Shown one piece after another: positions 48,153 to 57,161 of a stretch of 64,000 bases of DNA (positions within the stretch are counted from its first letter, which is position 1; each line of letters starts with the position of its first letter). A model generated the notes under the pieces. It ran no database searches. It worked only from the letters and a program-made list of their open reading frames with translations, and had not been told where the DNA came from. Made by a program: the position numbers and the translations under genes. This DNA comes from Thermomonas flagellata (GTDB lineage: Bacteria; Pseudomonadota; Gammaproteobacteria; Xanthomonadales; Xanthomonadaceae), in contig NZ_JAJOZK010000005.1 of the NCBI RefSeq assembly GCF_022419185.1, forward strand, positions 62,001 to 126,000, given 5' to 3'.

Positions 48153-48509
48153 TCACGCCCCCTGCATCCGCCGGTAGTCGGCATAGGCCGTGGCGGTCCA
48201 CATCTCGATCATCAGCGCGCGGTCCAGCTGCGGGCTGCCGCGGTCGGCCAGGATCGCGGCGATCGAGGGGTCCTGCGCCACCCGGCGGTTGCCGAACAGC
48301 ACGCAGGCCACGGCGTAGGCCGCGATCGCGCGCTGGCTGCGCAGCCCGGCCTTGCGGCAATAGGCGATCACCGCATCCAACTCGGCGTCGAGCTGGTCCA
48401 GCGGCAGTGGCAGCTGCGCGCCGAAGTGGCGGGAGACGCAGTCGGCCAGGCTGTGGCGCAGGTGGGCCTCGCCGATCGCCGCCATCTGCTTGCGCTTGAT
48501 CGCCAGCAT
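48153..48509 (-). CDS. Unknown 118-aa protein between T6SS adaptor and repeat protein
   Basis: Small helical protein with no signal peptide or membrane segment. It begins MLAIKRKQMAAIGEAHLRHS, contains FGAQLPLPLDQLDAEL and CRKAGLRSQRAIAAYAVAC, and ends with WTATAYADYRRMQGA. The start follows GAGGA at seven bases. It lies 10 bp after the DUF4123 gene and two before the Ala/Gln gene. Proteins of similar size and pattern accompany DUF4123 genes elsewhere, which suggests a structural accessory, chaperone or immunity role. No function can be assigned. Confidence 0.7.
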   Translation of the reverse strand: MLAIKRKQMAAIGEAHLRHSLADCVSRHFGAQLPLPLDQLDAELDAVIAYCRKAGLRSQRAIAAYAVACVLFGNRRVAQDPSIAAILADRGSPQLDRALMIEMWTATAYADYRRMQGA

Positions 48510-48519
48510 GCGCGCGTCC

Positions 48520-49065
48520 TCAGGCCACTGTCGCCAGCATCAGGGTCTGCGGCTCGGGCTGGCCGTCGCGGCTGAAGTACAGCACCGCATCCGGTGCGCG
48601 CGCCTCGACGTAAGCCCCGCGCAGCGGGCCGAAGAACTCGCGCCGCATCGCCGGCTCCAGCACCGGCACCACCGCGCGGAACGCGCGCGGGTCGTAGAAG
48701 CGGAACAGCATCGCGGTGCCGTCCGGGGCGCGCACCCGCAGCACCCGCCGCAGATGTGCGCGGACGGCGCGCAGGTCGTGGCTGGCGTCGGTCTCCAGCA
48801 CGATGCCCCAGTGCCCGTTCCAGCCCTCGGCCAGCACCATGCGCGCGGCGTCGGTGCCCGGCTGTAGGTGCAGCAGCCAGGGGGCGGCGGCGCTCAGCAT
48901 CGGGTCCAGGCTGCCCTCGAATAGGCACATCGCGTCCGGGGCGACCTGCGCCAGACGCGCCGGCAGCCCGTCCACCATCGCCCCGTCCATCACCGCGTAC
49001 ACCGCCCGCCCGGGGGTGGAAAAGATCCTGCGCTGCAATACCTCGAACTGGTTTGGCGGGATCAC
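48520..49065 (-). CDS. T6SS adaptor, DUF4123 family
   Basis: 181 residues matching DUF4123 adaptor chaperones, which load effectors onto VgrG. RAVYAVMDGAMVDGLPARL is the N-terminal beta-alpha unit; WLLHLQPGTDAARM and HWGIVLETDASHDLRAVRAH the central part; FRFYDPRAFRAVVPVLEP the diagnostic R-x-Y-D-P-R motif. I chose the GTG at 49065 because GGAGAG lies eight bases upstream. The in-frame ATG at 49101 has no ribosome site. It sits between vgrG and the 118-aa/Ala-Gln genes, which marks these as the candidate cargo. Confidence 0.88.
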   Translation of the reverse strand: MIPPNQFEVLQRRIFSTPGRAVYAVMDGAMVDGLPARLAQVAPDAMCLFEGSLDPMLSAAAPWLLHLQPGTDAARMVLAEGWNGHWGIVLETDASHDLRAVRAHLRRVLRVRAPDGTAMLFRFYDPRAFRAVVPVLEPAMRREFFGPLRGAYVEARAPDAVLYFSRDGQPEPQTLMLATVA

Positions 49066-49207
49066 CGGTGGGTCTCTCCATGCGGGTGCCTGCGTGCGCA
49101 TCCCGGCGCGCGTGCGTGATTGCCTGAATGCGGTTCCCCACGGCCGCGGTGCGCGCGCGGCACGGGCCGCGTGCAGCCTTCGATACGGCGGAAGCGGGCG
49201 CGACAGG

Positions 49208-51334
49208 TCATGCACGCAGGGCCTCGAGTGCGGCGCGCGCCGCTTCGCATTCGGCACAGAACGGCTGCGCGGCCCGCGCGGCGTTGCGCAGGGCCTGCGC
49301 CTGCAGTTGCTGGATGGAGCTGGTGACCTGGCCGTCGCGGGTGGCCTGGGTGCCCTGCGCCTCCACCAGGCGGGTGCCGACCGAGTCGACCACTGCCGAG
49401 GAGGGGCTTCCACCCGAGTTGATGCGCACCATCGGCCCGACGATCGCCACCCCCGAGGGGTCGATCACGATGCCGCTGCCGCCGACCTTCAGGCTCACCA
49501 GCGTATTCGCCTCCAGCAGCAGCTGCAGGCCGCCGTGGATGTCGATTTCCTGCTTGGAGCCGATGTCCATCTTCTGCCGGCTCAAGTACTTGGCCTCGCC
49601 GCCGGTCTGGAATTCCATCGGGCCGTCCATGATGGCCGCGGTGAGCTTGCCGTCGACCACCCAGGCATGGTCGCCCTTGACGTGCAGGTGCTCGTTGCCG
49701 CCGACCCCGGTCTTGCGGTCGTGCCCGACCTTGAGGTCGAGGTCACCGCCGACCTGGTGGTGCTCGCTGGCCTTGACCAGGACGTTGAGGGCCTTCTGCG
49801 CCTGCAGGAACACCTCCTCGCTGCCCTTCTTGTCCTCGAAGCGCAGTTCGTTGGTGCCGCCGCCGCCCTTGCTCGACAGGGTCTTGAGGGTGGAGCGGGT
49901 GGCGTGCGCGGGCAGGTCGTAGGGTGGCTTGTTGATGCCGTTGTAGACGCAGCCGGTGACCAGCGGCTGGTCCGGGTCGCCCTCGAGGAAGTCGACCACC
50001 ACCTCCATCCCGACCCGCGGGATGAACATCGTGCCGTAGCCGTTGCCGGCCCACAGCTGCGCCACCCGCACCCAGCACGAGCTGCGCTCGTCGTAGCGGC
50101 CCTGGCGGTCCCAGTGAAACTGGACCTTGATCCGCCCGTGGCGGTCGACGTGGATCTCCTCGCCGCTGGGGCCGGTGACCAGCGCGGTCTGCGGGCCGCG
50201 GATGAAGCCGCGCGGGGTGCTCAGCGGGGCGCGCCAGACGGCCTCGCGCGGCTGCAGGGTGAATTCGTTGCCGTAGTCGCCGCCGCCATCGCCCTCGCCG
50301 CCGAGGTTGTTGCGCCCGTGGTGCCAGACCGAGAGCACCACGTACTCGGTGTTGAAGTCGTCGAACGGATGGCCCTCGAGGGTGAAGGTATGCCCCGGGG
50401 CGAGGGTGCGCACCTGGCTGTCGCCGCGCAGGCGCAGGTGGCTGGCCTCCTCGGCCTCCATGATCACCCGCGCGCGGAACTTGCCGACCTCCGGGTCCAC
50501 GAACCCGCCGGGATAGCGGTAGCGCTCGAGGTCGCGGTCGGCGCCGATCTCCAGCACGGTCGGGGTGGTCTCGCGCAGCAGCCGCGTGCGCTCGAAGTCC
50601 CAGTCGCCGAGGGTGACCTTGCGCGTGCGCATCTGCTGGTCCAGCGCGAGGGTGCGCAGGGCGTCGAAGTCCTCGGCGTGGCCCTCGTGGTGGAACGGCA
50701 GGGTCGCCGGCTCCAGCGCCGGGTAGCCACGGTTGTGGTCGGTGAACACCACGATGTGGCGGGCTTCCTCGCCCTCGTTGTGGCGGAAGTAGTAGTGGAT
50801 GCCCTCGCGCTCGAGCAGGCGCGAGAGGAAGGCGAAGGTGGTCTCGTGGTACTGGGTGCAGTACTCCAGCGGCGGGTGGTCCTCCTGCAGGTCGAAGCGG
50901 AAATCGCTGTAGCCGAACTCCTCGAAGATGGTCTCGACGATCTCGCGCACGCCCTTGTTCTGGAAGATCCGGCAGTCCTCGTGCTGGGTCAGGAACCACA
51001 GCCAGGGCACGATGTCGCACTCGTAGGCGTACAGGTCCTCGCCCTCGGCGGAGGCCGCGCGGCCGGTGCGCTGGAAGCGGGAGACAACGCCGTTCCAGTG
51101 GCGCTCGCCGCCCATGTGCGCGCTGTCGTAGGTCTCCACCCGCAGGATCGCGGGCTTGGCGATGATCCGCACCGGGTCGATGTCCTCGCGTGCGGACAGC
51201 AGGCGCAGGCGGAACTCGAACAGCTGCGAGAGCGCTTCGTGGCCGGTCATGTCCGCGATCAACAGGTCGTCCTCCCCGTACTCGTGCAGGGTGAGGAAGT
51301 ACATCCGGTTGCGGGTGGACAGGCTGGCGGGCAT
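49208..51334 (-). CDS. vgrG: T6SS spike protein VgrG (TssI)
   Basis: 708-residue spike: gp27-like domain (about 10-370), with CDIVPWLWFLTQHEDCRIFQ and TQYHETTFAFLSRLLEREG, OB-fold (about 400-480) with VDRHGRIKVQFHWDRQG and VRVAQLWAGNGYGTMFIPR, and the gp5 beta-helix needle (about 500-640). The needle ends with SGIVIDPSGVAIVGPMVRI. A short Ala-rich tail (AQALRNAARAAQPFC) with Cys follows but no recognisable effector domain. It is preceded by clpV (123-bp gap) and followed by the adaptor gene. Confidence 0.96.
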   Translation of the reverse strand: MPASLSTRNRMYFLTLHEYGEDDLLIADMTGHEALSQLFEFRLRLLSAREDIDPVRIIAKPAILRVETYDSAHMGGERHWNGVVSRFQRTGRAASAEGEDLYAYECDIVPWLWFLTQHEDCRIFQNKGVREIVETIFEEFGYSDFRFDLQEDHPPLEYCTQYHETTFAFLSRLLEREGIHYYFRHNEGEEARHIVVFTDHNRGYPALEPATLPFHHEGHAEDFDALRTLALDQQMRTRKVTLGDWDFERTRLLRETTPTVLEIGADRDLERYRYPGGFVDPEVGKFRARVIMEAEEASHLRLRGDSQVRTLAPGHTFTLEGHPFDDFNTEYVVLSVWHHGRNNLGGEGDGGGDYGNEFTLQPREAVWRAPLSTPRGFIRGPQTALVTGPSGEEIHVDRHGRIKVQFHWDRQGRYDERSSCWVRVAQLWAGNGYGTMFIPRVGMEVVVDFLEGDPDQPLVTGCVYNGINKPPYDLPAHATRSTLKTLSSKGGGGTNELRFEDKKGSEEVFLQAQKALNVLVKASEHHQVGGDLDLKVGHDRKTGVGGNEHLHVKGDHAWVVDGKLTAAIMDGPMEFQTGGEAKYLSRQKMDIGSKQEIDIHGGLQLLLEANTLVSLKVGGSGIVIDPSGVAIVGPMVRINSGGSPSSAVVDSVGTRLVEAQGTQATRDGQVTSSIQQLQAQALRNAARAAQPFCAECEAARAALEALRA

Positions 51335-51457
51335 GGCATCGTCGCCTTCGGCTGCGGATATGCTGGCGCGCCGCCGGCGGGCGCGACATTCCCCGGAAGT
51401 GCTAGCCCGCGGCCGCGGCGGGCGGCGGGCTAGCGCGATCGGGCTAGGCGGCCCGGT

Positions 51458-54118
51458 TCAGTGCACGGCGTAGGTGAAGCGGCCGCCGGCATCGGCGCCG
51501 ATCCGGATCGCGTTGATCGCACCGCCCTCGGCCATCCGCTCCAGCACGTGCCCGGACACCTCCGGCAGCACGGTGCCGGTGAGGATGTGGTCGATGTTGC
51601 GGGCGCCGGAATCGACCTCGGTGCAGCGCGCGGCGATCGCGTCCACCACCGCGTCGTCGTACTCGAACGCGGCGCCGTGGTTGGCGCGGATGCGGCGGCC
51701 GATCTTGTCCAGCTTCAAGCGCACGATCTTGCGCAGGTTCTCGTCCTTGAGCGGGTAGTAGGGGATCACCGTGGTGCGGCCGATGAAGGCCGGCTTGAAC
51801 ACCCGGTTCAGCTCCGGGCGCAGCAGCCCGTCCAGTTCCTCGACGGTCGGCGGTGGGTCGCGGTCGCGGCAGGCCTGCATCACCAGGTCGGTACCGGCGT
51901 TCGAGGTGAGGATGATCAGGGTGTTGCGGAAGTCGATCTCGCGGCCCTCGCCGTCCTCCATGCGGCCCTTGTCGAACACCTGGAAGAACAGCTCCAGCAC
52001 GTCGGGATGCGCCTTCTCGATCTCGTCCAGCAGCACCACCGAGTACGGGCGCCGGCGCACCGCCTCGGTCAGCACGCCGCCCTCGCCGTAGCCGACGTAG
52101 CCGGGCGGGCTGCCCTTGAGGCTGGAGACGGTGTGCGCCTCCTGGTACTCGCTCATGTTGATCGTGATCATGCTGCGCTCGCCGCCGTACAGCGCATCGG
52201 CCAGTGCGATCGCGGTCTCGGTCTTGCCCACGCCGGAGGTGCCCACCAGCAGGAACACGCCCTTGGGCTTGTCCGGATCCTCGAGGTTGGCGCGCGAGGT
52301 GCGCACGCGCTGGGCGATCGCCTCCAGCGCGTGGCTCTGGCCGATCACCCGTTCCTCCAGCGATTCCTTCAGGCGCAGCACGGTCTGGATCTCGTCGGCC
52401 ACCATCCGCCCGACCGGGATCCCGGTCCAGCCGGCGATGATCTGCGCGACCGCGGCGGCGTCCACCACCGGCAGCACCATCGGCTCGAAGCCCTGCACGG
52501 CCTTGAGCTCGGCGCGGATGGCATCGAGCTCGGCGCGCACCTCGGCGCGCGCGGGGTCGTCGGCGGTCAGTGCCTCGATCCGGTCCAGCGCGGCGTTGTA
52601 GCGCGCCACCAGCGCCTGTTCCTTGGCGAAGCGCGCCTCGTCGGCGGCCAGCGCGGTCGTGGTCGCCTCGATGTCGGCGGCGATCTCCGCCAGGCGCTTG
52701 CCGTGGTCGGCACCGCCGGCCTGCTCCTGCTCCAGCTGCGCCTGCTCGGTGCGCAGCACCTCCAGCCGCTTGCGCGCATCCTCGATCCGCGCCGGGGTGG
52801 CGTTCTGGCCGATCGCGACCTTGGCGCAGGCGGTGTCGAGCACGCTCACCGCCTTGTCCGGCAGCTGGCGGCCGGGGATGAAGCGCGAGCTGAGCTTCAC
52901 CGCCTCCACGATCGCCTCGTCGAGGATGCGCACCTTGTGGTGCGCCGCCATCGCGCGCCCGACCCCGCGCAGCATCGCCACCGCCTTGGCATCGTCCGGC
53001 TCGTCCACCTTCACCACCTGGAAGCGGCGGGTCAGCGCCGGGTCCTTCTCGAAGTATTTCTTGTATTCGCTCCAGGTGGTGGCCGCGATCGTGCGCATCT
53101 CGCCGCGCGCCAGCGCCGGCTTGAGCAGGTTGGCGGCATCGTTCTGGCCGGCGGTGCCGCCGGCGCCGATCAGGGTGTGCGCCTCGTCGATGAACATGAT
53201 GATCGGCACCGGGCTGGACTTGACCTCCTCGATCACGCCCTTGAGCCGGTTCTCGAACTCGCCCTTGACGCTCGCGCCCGCCTGCAGCAGGCCGAGGTCG
53301 AGCGAGAGCAGCTCCACGCCCTTCAGCTGCGGCGGCACGTCGTCGGCGGCGATCCGCAGCGCCAGGCCCTCGACCACCGCGGTCTTGCCGACCCCGGCCT
53401 CGCCGGTGAGGATCGGGTTGTTCTGGCGGCGGCGGGTGAGTACGTCCACCATCAGGCGGATCTCGGCATCGCGGCCCAGCACCGGGTCCAGCTTGCCCTC
53501 GCGCGCGCGCTGGGTGAGGTTGATGCAGTACTGGTCGAGATTCGGGGTCTTGCTCGGCCGGCCGCCGCCGCCGGCCTGCCCCGGCGCGCCGCCGTCGCCG
53601 GCGGGCGGGGCGGCGGCATCGCCGAGCGCGCGCGCCTCGCGCGCCTCGCTGGAGCCGTCGCACAGGGCGTGGAAGTTGTGGCTCAGGGTCTCCAGGTTGA
53701 TCTTCTCCAGCGCGCGCGCGCTGGCGGCCACCAGCCGGCGCAGCTCGGCGTCCGCCAGCAGCGCGACGAGCACATGCCCGCTGCGGATGCGGGCCTCGCC
53801 GTATTCGATCGAGGCCCAGCCCCAGGCGGCCTCGAACAGCCGCGGGATCAGCGCGGACAGCGCCGGGGTGCGCTGGTTGCCGGTCTTGAAGCCGTCGATC
53901 GCCTTGCCCAGCTCGCGCTCCAGCGTCTCCGGCGCGACCTCGAAGTAGCGCAGGATCCGGCGCAGGTCGGAGTTCTCCACCTCCAGCAGCTTGAGCAGCA
54001 GGTGCTCGACCTCGACCTCGTATTGCCCGCGCGACATGCACAGGCCGGCCGCGCTCTCCATCGCGCCGCGTACGGTGGGGTTCAATCGCGCGATCAGTGC
54101 GCGCAGGTTCAGTGCCAT
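51458..54118 (-). CDS. tssH: T6SS disassembly ATPase ClpV (TssH)
   Basis: AAA+ unfoldase (886 residues) that recycles contracted TssB/TssC sheaths. An N-domain (about 1-160) is followed by a Gly/Pro/Ala linker (about 165-190). The first ATPase has Walker A GEAGVGKT (about 240) and MFIDEAHTLIGAGG. A middle coiled coil spans about 420-530. The second ATPase has GTSGVGKTETA (about 625) and VLLDEIEKAHPDVLELFFQ. The middle domain is shorter than in ClpB, as expected for ClpV. It overlaps tssG by ten bases. Confidence 0.96.
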   Translation of the reverse strand: MALNLRALIARLNPTVRGAMESAAGLCMSRGQYEVEVEHLLLKLLEVENSDLRRILRYFEVAPETLERELGKAIDGFKTGNQRTPALSALIPRLFEAAWGWASIEYGEARIRSGHVLVALLADAELRRLVAASARALEKINLETLSHNFHALCDGSSEAREARALGDAAAPPAGDGGAPGQAGGGGRPSKTPNLDQYCINLTQRAREGKLDPVLGRDAEIRLMVDVLTRRRQNNPILTGEAGVGKTAVVEGLALRIAADDVPPQLKGVELLSLDLGLLQAGASVKGEFENRLKGVIEEVKSSPVPIIMFIDEAHTLIGAGGTAGQNDAANLLKPALARGEMRTIAATTWSEYKKYFEKDPALTRRFQVVKVDEPDDAKAVAMLRGVGRAMAAHHKVRILDEAIVEAVKLSSRFIPGRQLPDKAVSVLDTACAKVAIGQNATPARIEDARKRLEVLRTEQAQLEQEQAGGADHGKRLAEIAADIEATTTALAADEARFAKEQALVARYNAALDRIEALTADDPARAEVRAELDAIRAELKAVQGFEPMVLPVVDAAAVAQIIAGWTGIPVGRMVADEIQTVLRLKESLEERVIGQSHALEAIAQRVRTSRANLEDPDKPKGVFLLVGTSGVGKTETAIALADALYGGERSMITINMSEYQEAHTVSSLKGSPPGYVGYGEGGVLTEAVRRRPYSVVLLDEIEKAHPDVLELFFQVFDKGRMEDGEGREIDFRNTLIILTSNAGTDLVMQACRDRDPPPTVEELDGLLRPELNRVFKPAFIGRTTVIPYYPLKDENLRKIVRLKLDKIGRRIRANHGAAFEYDDAVVDAIAARCTEVDSGARNIDHILTGTVLPEVSGHVLERMAEGGAINAIRIGADAGGRFTYAVH

Positions 54119-55206
54119 GACTGGCCTCCCATTGCAGAGAATCGGAATTCGGTGTCGAAGGTCGGCTGGCGGCTGCGGCGGCCGCGCAGCCAGGTGTTCC
54201 AGCCCAACTGTGGACGGTCGCCGTCGCGTGCGCCCAGCCGCAGCGGCGGCACCTGGTCGGCGCGCAGCGACAGCCGCACGCGCAGGTCCAGGGCGAGCCC
54301 GGTGAGGAAGCGCGCCAGTTCCACGGTGTCGCCCAGCAGCGCGCCGCGCGGCAGCAGGGCGTTGAAGCGGCGGCGGTCGAGCGGCCCGATGGTCAGGCGC
54401 AGGGTGGTCTGGCGGTCCCAGTAACAGCGCCCGAGCACCGCGCCGGCGCCGAGCGCGTGGTTGGCCTGCCCCAGCCGGGTACGCGCCGCCGGGGCGATCG
54501 GCTGCCAGGTGCCGAGGCAGCCGGTGGACTGCACCGGGGCGTCCACCACCGCCGACACCACCTGGGCGATGGTGCGCTCGCCGTGCGGACGCTGCGCGAT
54601 CAGCCCGGCGAAGTAGGCCATCGCCGCGCCCGGCAGGCGCTTGCCGGCGGACGCGCGCCGGCCCGGATGCAGGCGCGCCTGCAGGGCCGGCGTGCCCATT
54701 CCGATCAGGTAGTCGAGGTAGCGCAGCACCGAGTTGTGGAAGCCGAACTGGCGCCCGATCTCCGGCCGGTGCTTGGCCCAGGCCAGCCAGAACAGCGCCA
54801 CCAGGCGGTGGTTGAACAGATCCAGGAAGTCCTGCGCGCTGCGGTCGCGCTGCTGCGCCTGGCGCGCGATCAGCCATTCGGTGTACAGCCGCGGCAGCAC
54901 CCCGGACGGGCCGGTCAGGCCCATGAAGTTGACCGCCATCCGCAGCCCGCCATCGGCCTCTGTCAGCGCATGCAGCTCGGCCGGCGGGAACGCGAGCGAG
55001 GGCGGCACGGTGAAGCGCAGCGGGCCGGGGCGCGCACCGCTGCCGCGGCCGTCGAAGCCGTGCGCCTGGTACAGCAGGCGCACCGCCTGGAAGAAACCGA
55101 AGCGGGCCGGTTCCGCGTGCAGGCGCACCAGCGCCGGCTGCATCGGGTCGCCGGCGGGGATATCCGGGAGCGGCGTGGCGTCGCTGCGGGCGGCGGTGGC
55201 GTTCAT
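54109..55206 (-). CDS. tssG: T6SS baseplate protein TssG
   Basis: 365 residues of the TssG/ImpH family, which forms the baseplate wedge with TssE, TssF and TssK. Diagnostic parts are RFGFFQAVRLLYQAHGFDG, VNFMGLTGPSGVLPRLYTE, FLDLFNHRLVALFWLAWAKH and the C-terminal LGWNTWLRG. The start ATG at 55206 overlaps the tssF stop (ATGA). tssE, normally next to these genes, is absent from the window. Confidence 0.95.
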   Translation of the reverse strand: MNATAARSDATPLPDIPAGDPMQPALVRLHAEPARFGFFQAVRLLYQAHGFDGRGSGARPGPLRFTVPPSLAFPPAELHALTEADGGLRMAVNFMGLTGPSGVLPRLYTEWLIARQAQQRDRSAQDFLDLFNHRLVALFWLAWAKHRPEIGRQFGFHNSVLRYLDYLIGMGTPALQARLHPGRRASAGKRLPGAAMAYFAGLIAQRPHGERTIAQVVSAVVDAPVQSTGCLGTWQPIAPAARTRLGQANHALGAGAVLGRCYWDRQTTLRLTIGPLDRRRFNALLPRGALLGDTVELARFLTGLALDLRVRLSLRADQVPPLRLGARDGDRPQLGWNTWLRGRRSRQPTFDTEFRFSAMGGQSWH

Positions 55207-57038
55207 GCCAGCGGCAGGCTCCCGGCACGCGGCGGGAAGCGCACCAGCCAGTCCTCGCGCTGCTGGGTGCGCACGCTCAGGCGGGTGTAGGAATTGGCGG
55301 TGCAATACAGGCCGAAGAAGCGATCCAGCACGCAGGCGAGCAGGTACACGCCGGAGCCGACGTACTGGTTCTCGTCGAATTCGAGCACGATCTCGGTGCC
55401 GCGCACGAACGCCTGCCGCGGCGCCTGCCCGATCCGGGTCACCGAGGGCTCGCCGCGCACGTCGGTGATGCCGGCGATCTGCTTGCGTACGGTGGCCGAG
55501 TCGGCGAAGTTGTAGAGGCTGAGGATCTCCAGCAGCGCCTCGCGCCCGCCCTCCACGATCGACAGGTGATTCAGCGCCAGGTGCGAGATCAGCCGCCACT
55601 GGTTGGCCAGCCGCATCGGCGCGCGCCAGGTCGCGCTCGGCTTCTTGAGCAGGCGCGCGCTGGCGATCACGCCGCCCTGCTCGGGCTGCAGCAGGCTGTC
55701 CTCGCCGCCGAACGGCAGCAGCGAGGGCAGGTCGCGGTTGGTGCAGGTCAGGCTGAGCGAGAGCGTGTCCACCGCCGGCGCGCGCGGGTTCATGTCGCGG
55801 TCGACCAGGCTGATCACCGCGTCCGCGCCGTCGTCGTTGGGCAGCGGCGAGGGCCGCCGCTGCAGGTACCAGTAGTGGCCATCGCCGTCGTCGTGCAGGC
55901 CGTGGCGCACCGAATAGGCGGGGTGGAACTCGACCACCTCGGTGCCGGCCGGGCTGCGGCTGGACTTGCGCACCCAGTCCACCGAGTAGACCTCGAGCCC
56001 GAGCGGCCGGCGCACGTCCGGCACCACCGGGTATTCGTGGCGCTCCTGCGACACCCGGATCGGCTCGGCCTGCTGCTTGAACAGGTTGACCACCGGGGTG
56101 CAGAACAGGCGGAAGGTGTCGGCGCCGACCGCCTGTTCCAGCCGCGCCAGGCGCTCGGGCCGGCCGAACGCGCCAATCTCGACCGCGATCTCCAGCGCCT
56201 GCCCGAAGCGGCCGGTATCGATTCCGTCGATGTCCACGAACAGGAACTTCTCGGGCAGCACGAAGTATTCCTGGATCAGGCGGTAGCCCAGGAACGAGCG
56301 CGGGTCGTAGTCGAGCAGGCCCTCATCCTCCTCGAACCCGACCGGGCGCAGCGCCGAGGCCGGCAGCCGCAGCGGCGGCACCTGCGGCTGGTCGTCCGGC
56401 GCGCGCAGGGTCAGGCCGGTGGCCGAGTTGAGCAGCAGCTCGTGCAGCGCATGCACCAGCGGGCTTTCGCCGTCCAGGTACAGGCGCAGCCGGCGCAGTG
56501 GCAGCTTGGACAGCGGCAGCGCGCCGGTGCTCTCCATGCGCAGGCGCAGGGTGGCGACGGTATCGCCCTGGGTGAGCGCGAACGCGGAGCGCTCGGCCGC
56601 CTCCAGGCGCGCGTCCGCGATCCGCACCGGCCAGACCTCGACCGGATAGCCGGTGCGATAGCGGACCGGCAGCCCCTGCACCGGCCGGCTCAGCAGCAGG
56701 CTGTGGCGCGGCAGCTCCTGCATCGCGGTGATCTCCGCGCCGGGCGCCAGCTGCAGCTGCACCACCGACATCGACGGCACCGGACGCAGGAAGTGCGGGT
56801 AGAGCACCGACAGCAGGGCCTCGGTGATCTGCGGGAACTCGTCGTCGAGCTTCTTGTGGATGCGCGCGGTGAGGAACGCGAACGACTCGATCATGCGCTC
56901 GACGTGCGGGTCCTCGCAGACCTCGCCGTCCATCTGCAGGCGCGCGGCGATCTTGGGGTAGCGGGCGGCGAATTCCCGCGACAGCCGCCGCAGGTAGGTC
57001 AGTTCGTTCTCGTAGTACGGCAGCAGCTCGTCGAGCAT
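55203..57038 (-). CDS. tssF: T6SS baseplate protein TssF
   Basis: 611 residues matching TssF/ImpG/VasA. The N-terminus LLPYYENELTYLRRLSREFA followed by FAARYPKIAARL is diagnostic. DPHVERMIESFAFLTARIHK, LLSVLYPHFLRPVPSM and YFVLPEKFLFVDIDG continue the family pattern, and the C-terminus has FARG-type RGTEIVLEFDENQY and ANSYTRLSVRTQQRE. It works with TssG in the baseplate. A 123-bp gap separates it from mltA upstream. Confidence 0.96.
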   Translation of the reverse strand: MLDELLPYYENELTYLRRLSREFAARYPKIAARLQMDGEVCEDPHVERMIESFAFLTARIHKKLDDEFPQITEALLSVLYPHFLRPVPSMSVVQLQLAPGAEITAMQELPRHSLLLSRPVQGLPVRYRTGYPVEVWPVRIADARLEAAERSAFALTQGDTVATLRLRMESTGALPLSKLPLRRLRLYLDGESPLVHALHELLLNSATGLTLRAPDDQPQVPPLRLPASALRPVGFEEDEGLLDYDPRSFLGYRLIQEYFVLPEKFLFVDIDGIDTGRFGQALEIAVEIGAFGRPERLARLEQAVGADTFRLFCTPVVNLFKQQAEPIRVSQERHEYPVVPDVRRPLGLEVYSVDWVRKSSRSPAGTEVVEFHPAYSVRHGLHDDGDGHYWYLQRRPSPLPNDDGADAVISLVDRDMNPRAPAVDTLSLSLTCTNRDLPSLLPFGGEDSLLQPEQGGVIASARLLKKPSATWRAPMRLANQWRLISHLALNHLSIVEGGREALLEILSLYNFADSATVRKQIAGITDVRGEPSVTRIGQAPRQAFVRGTEIVLEFDENQYVGSGVYLLACVLDRFFGLYCTANSYTRLSVRTQQREDWLVRFPPRAGSLPLA

Positions 57039-57161
57039 GGCGTCCCCGCGGCGGAGGCAGGGCGCGATCGGGCGCGTCCGGCTGCGCGACAGGCTAGGCA
57101 GGCCATGCGCTGGCGGCCATTCGCCGGAAGGCGTATGCCCTCCGGCGGGACGTTGCCGAGA

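Noticed and set aside
49208-51334. Phage-tail-like spike as sign of a prophage
   Set aside because: VgrG is accompanied by ClpV, TssF, TssG, TssK, TssL and DUF4123, all T6SS genes. There is no integrase, terminase, capsid or attachment repeat.
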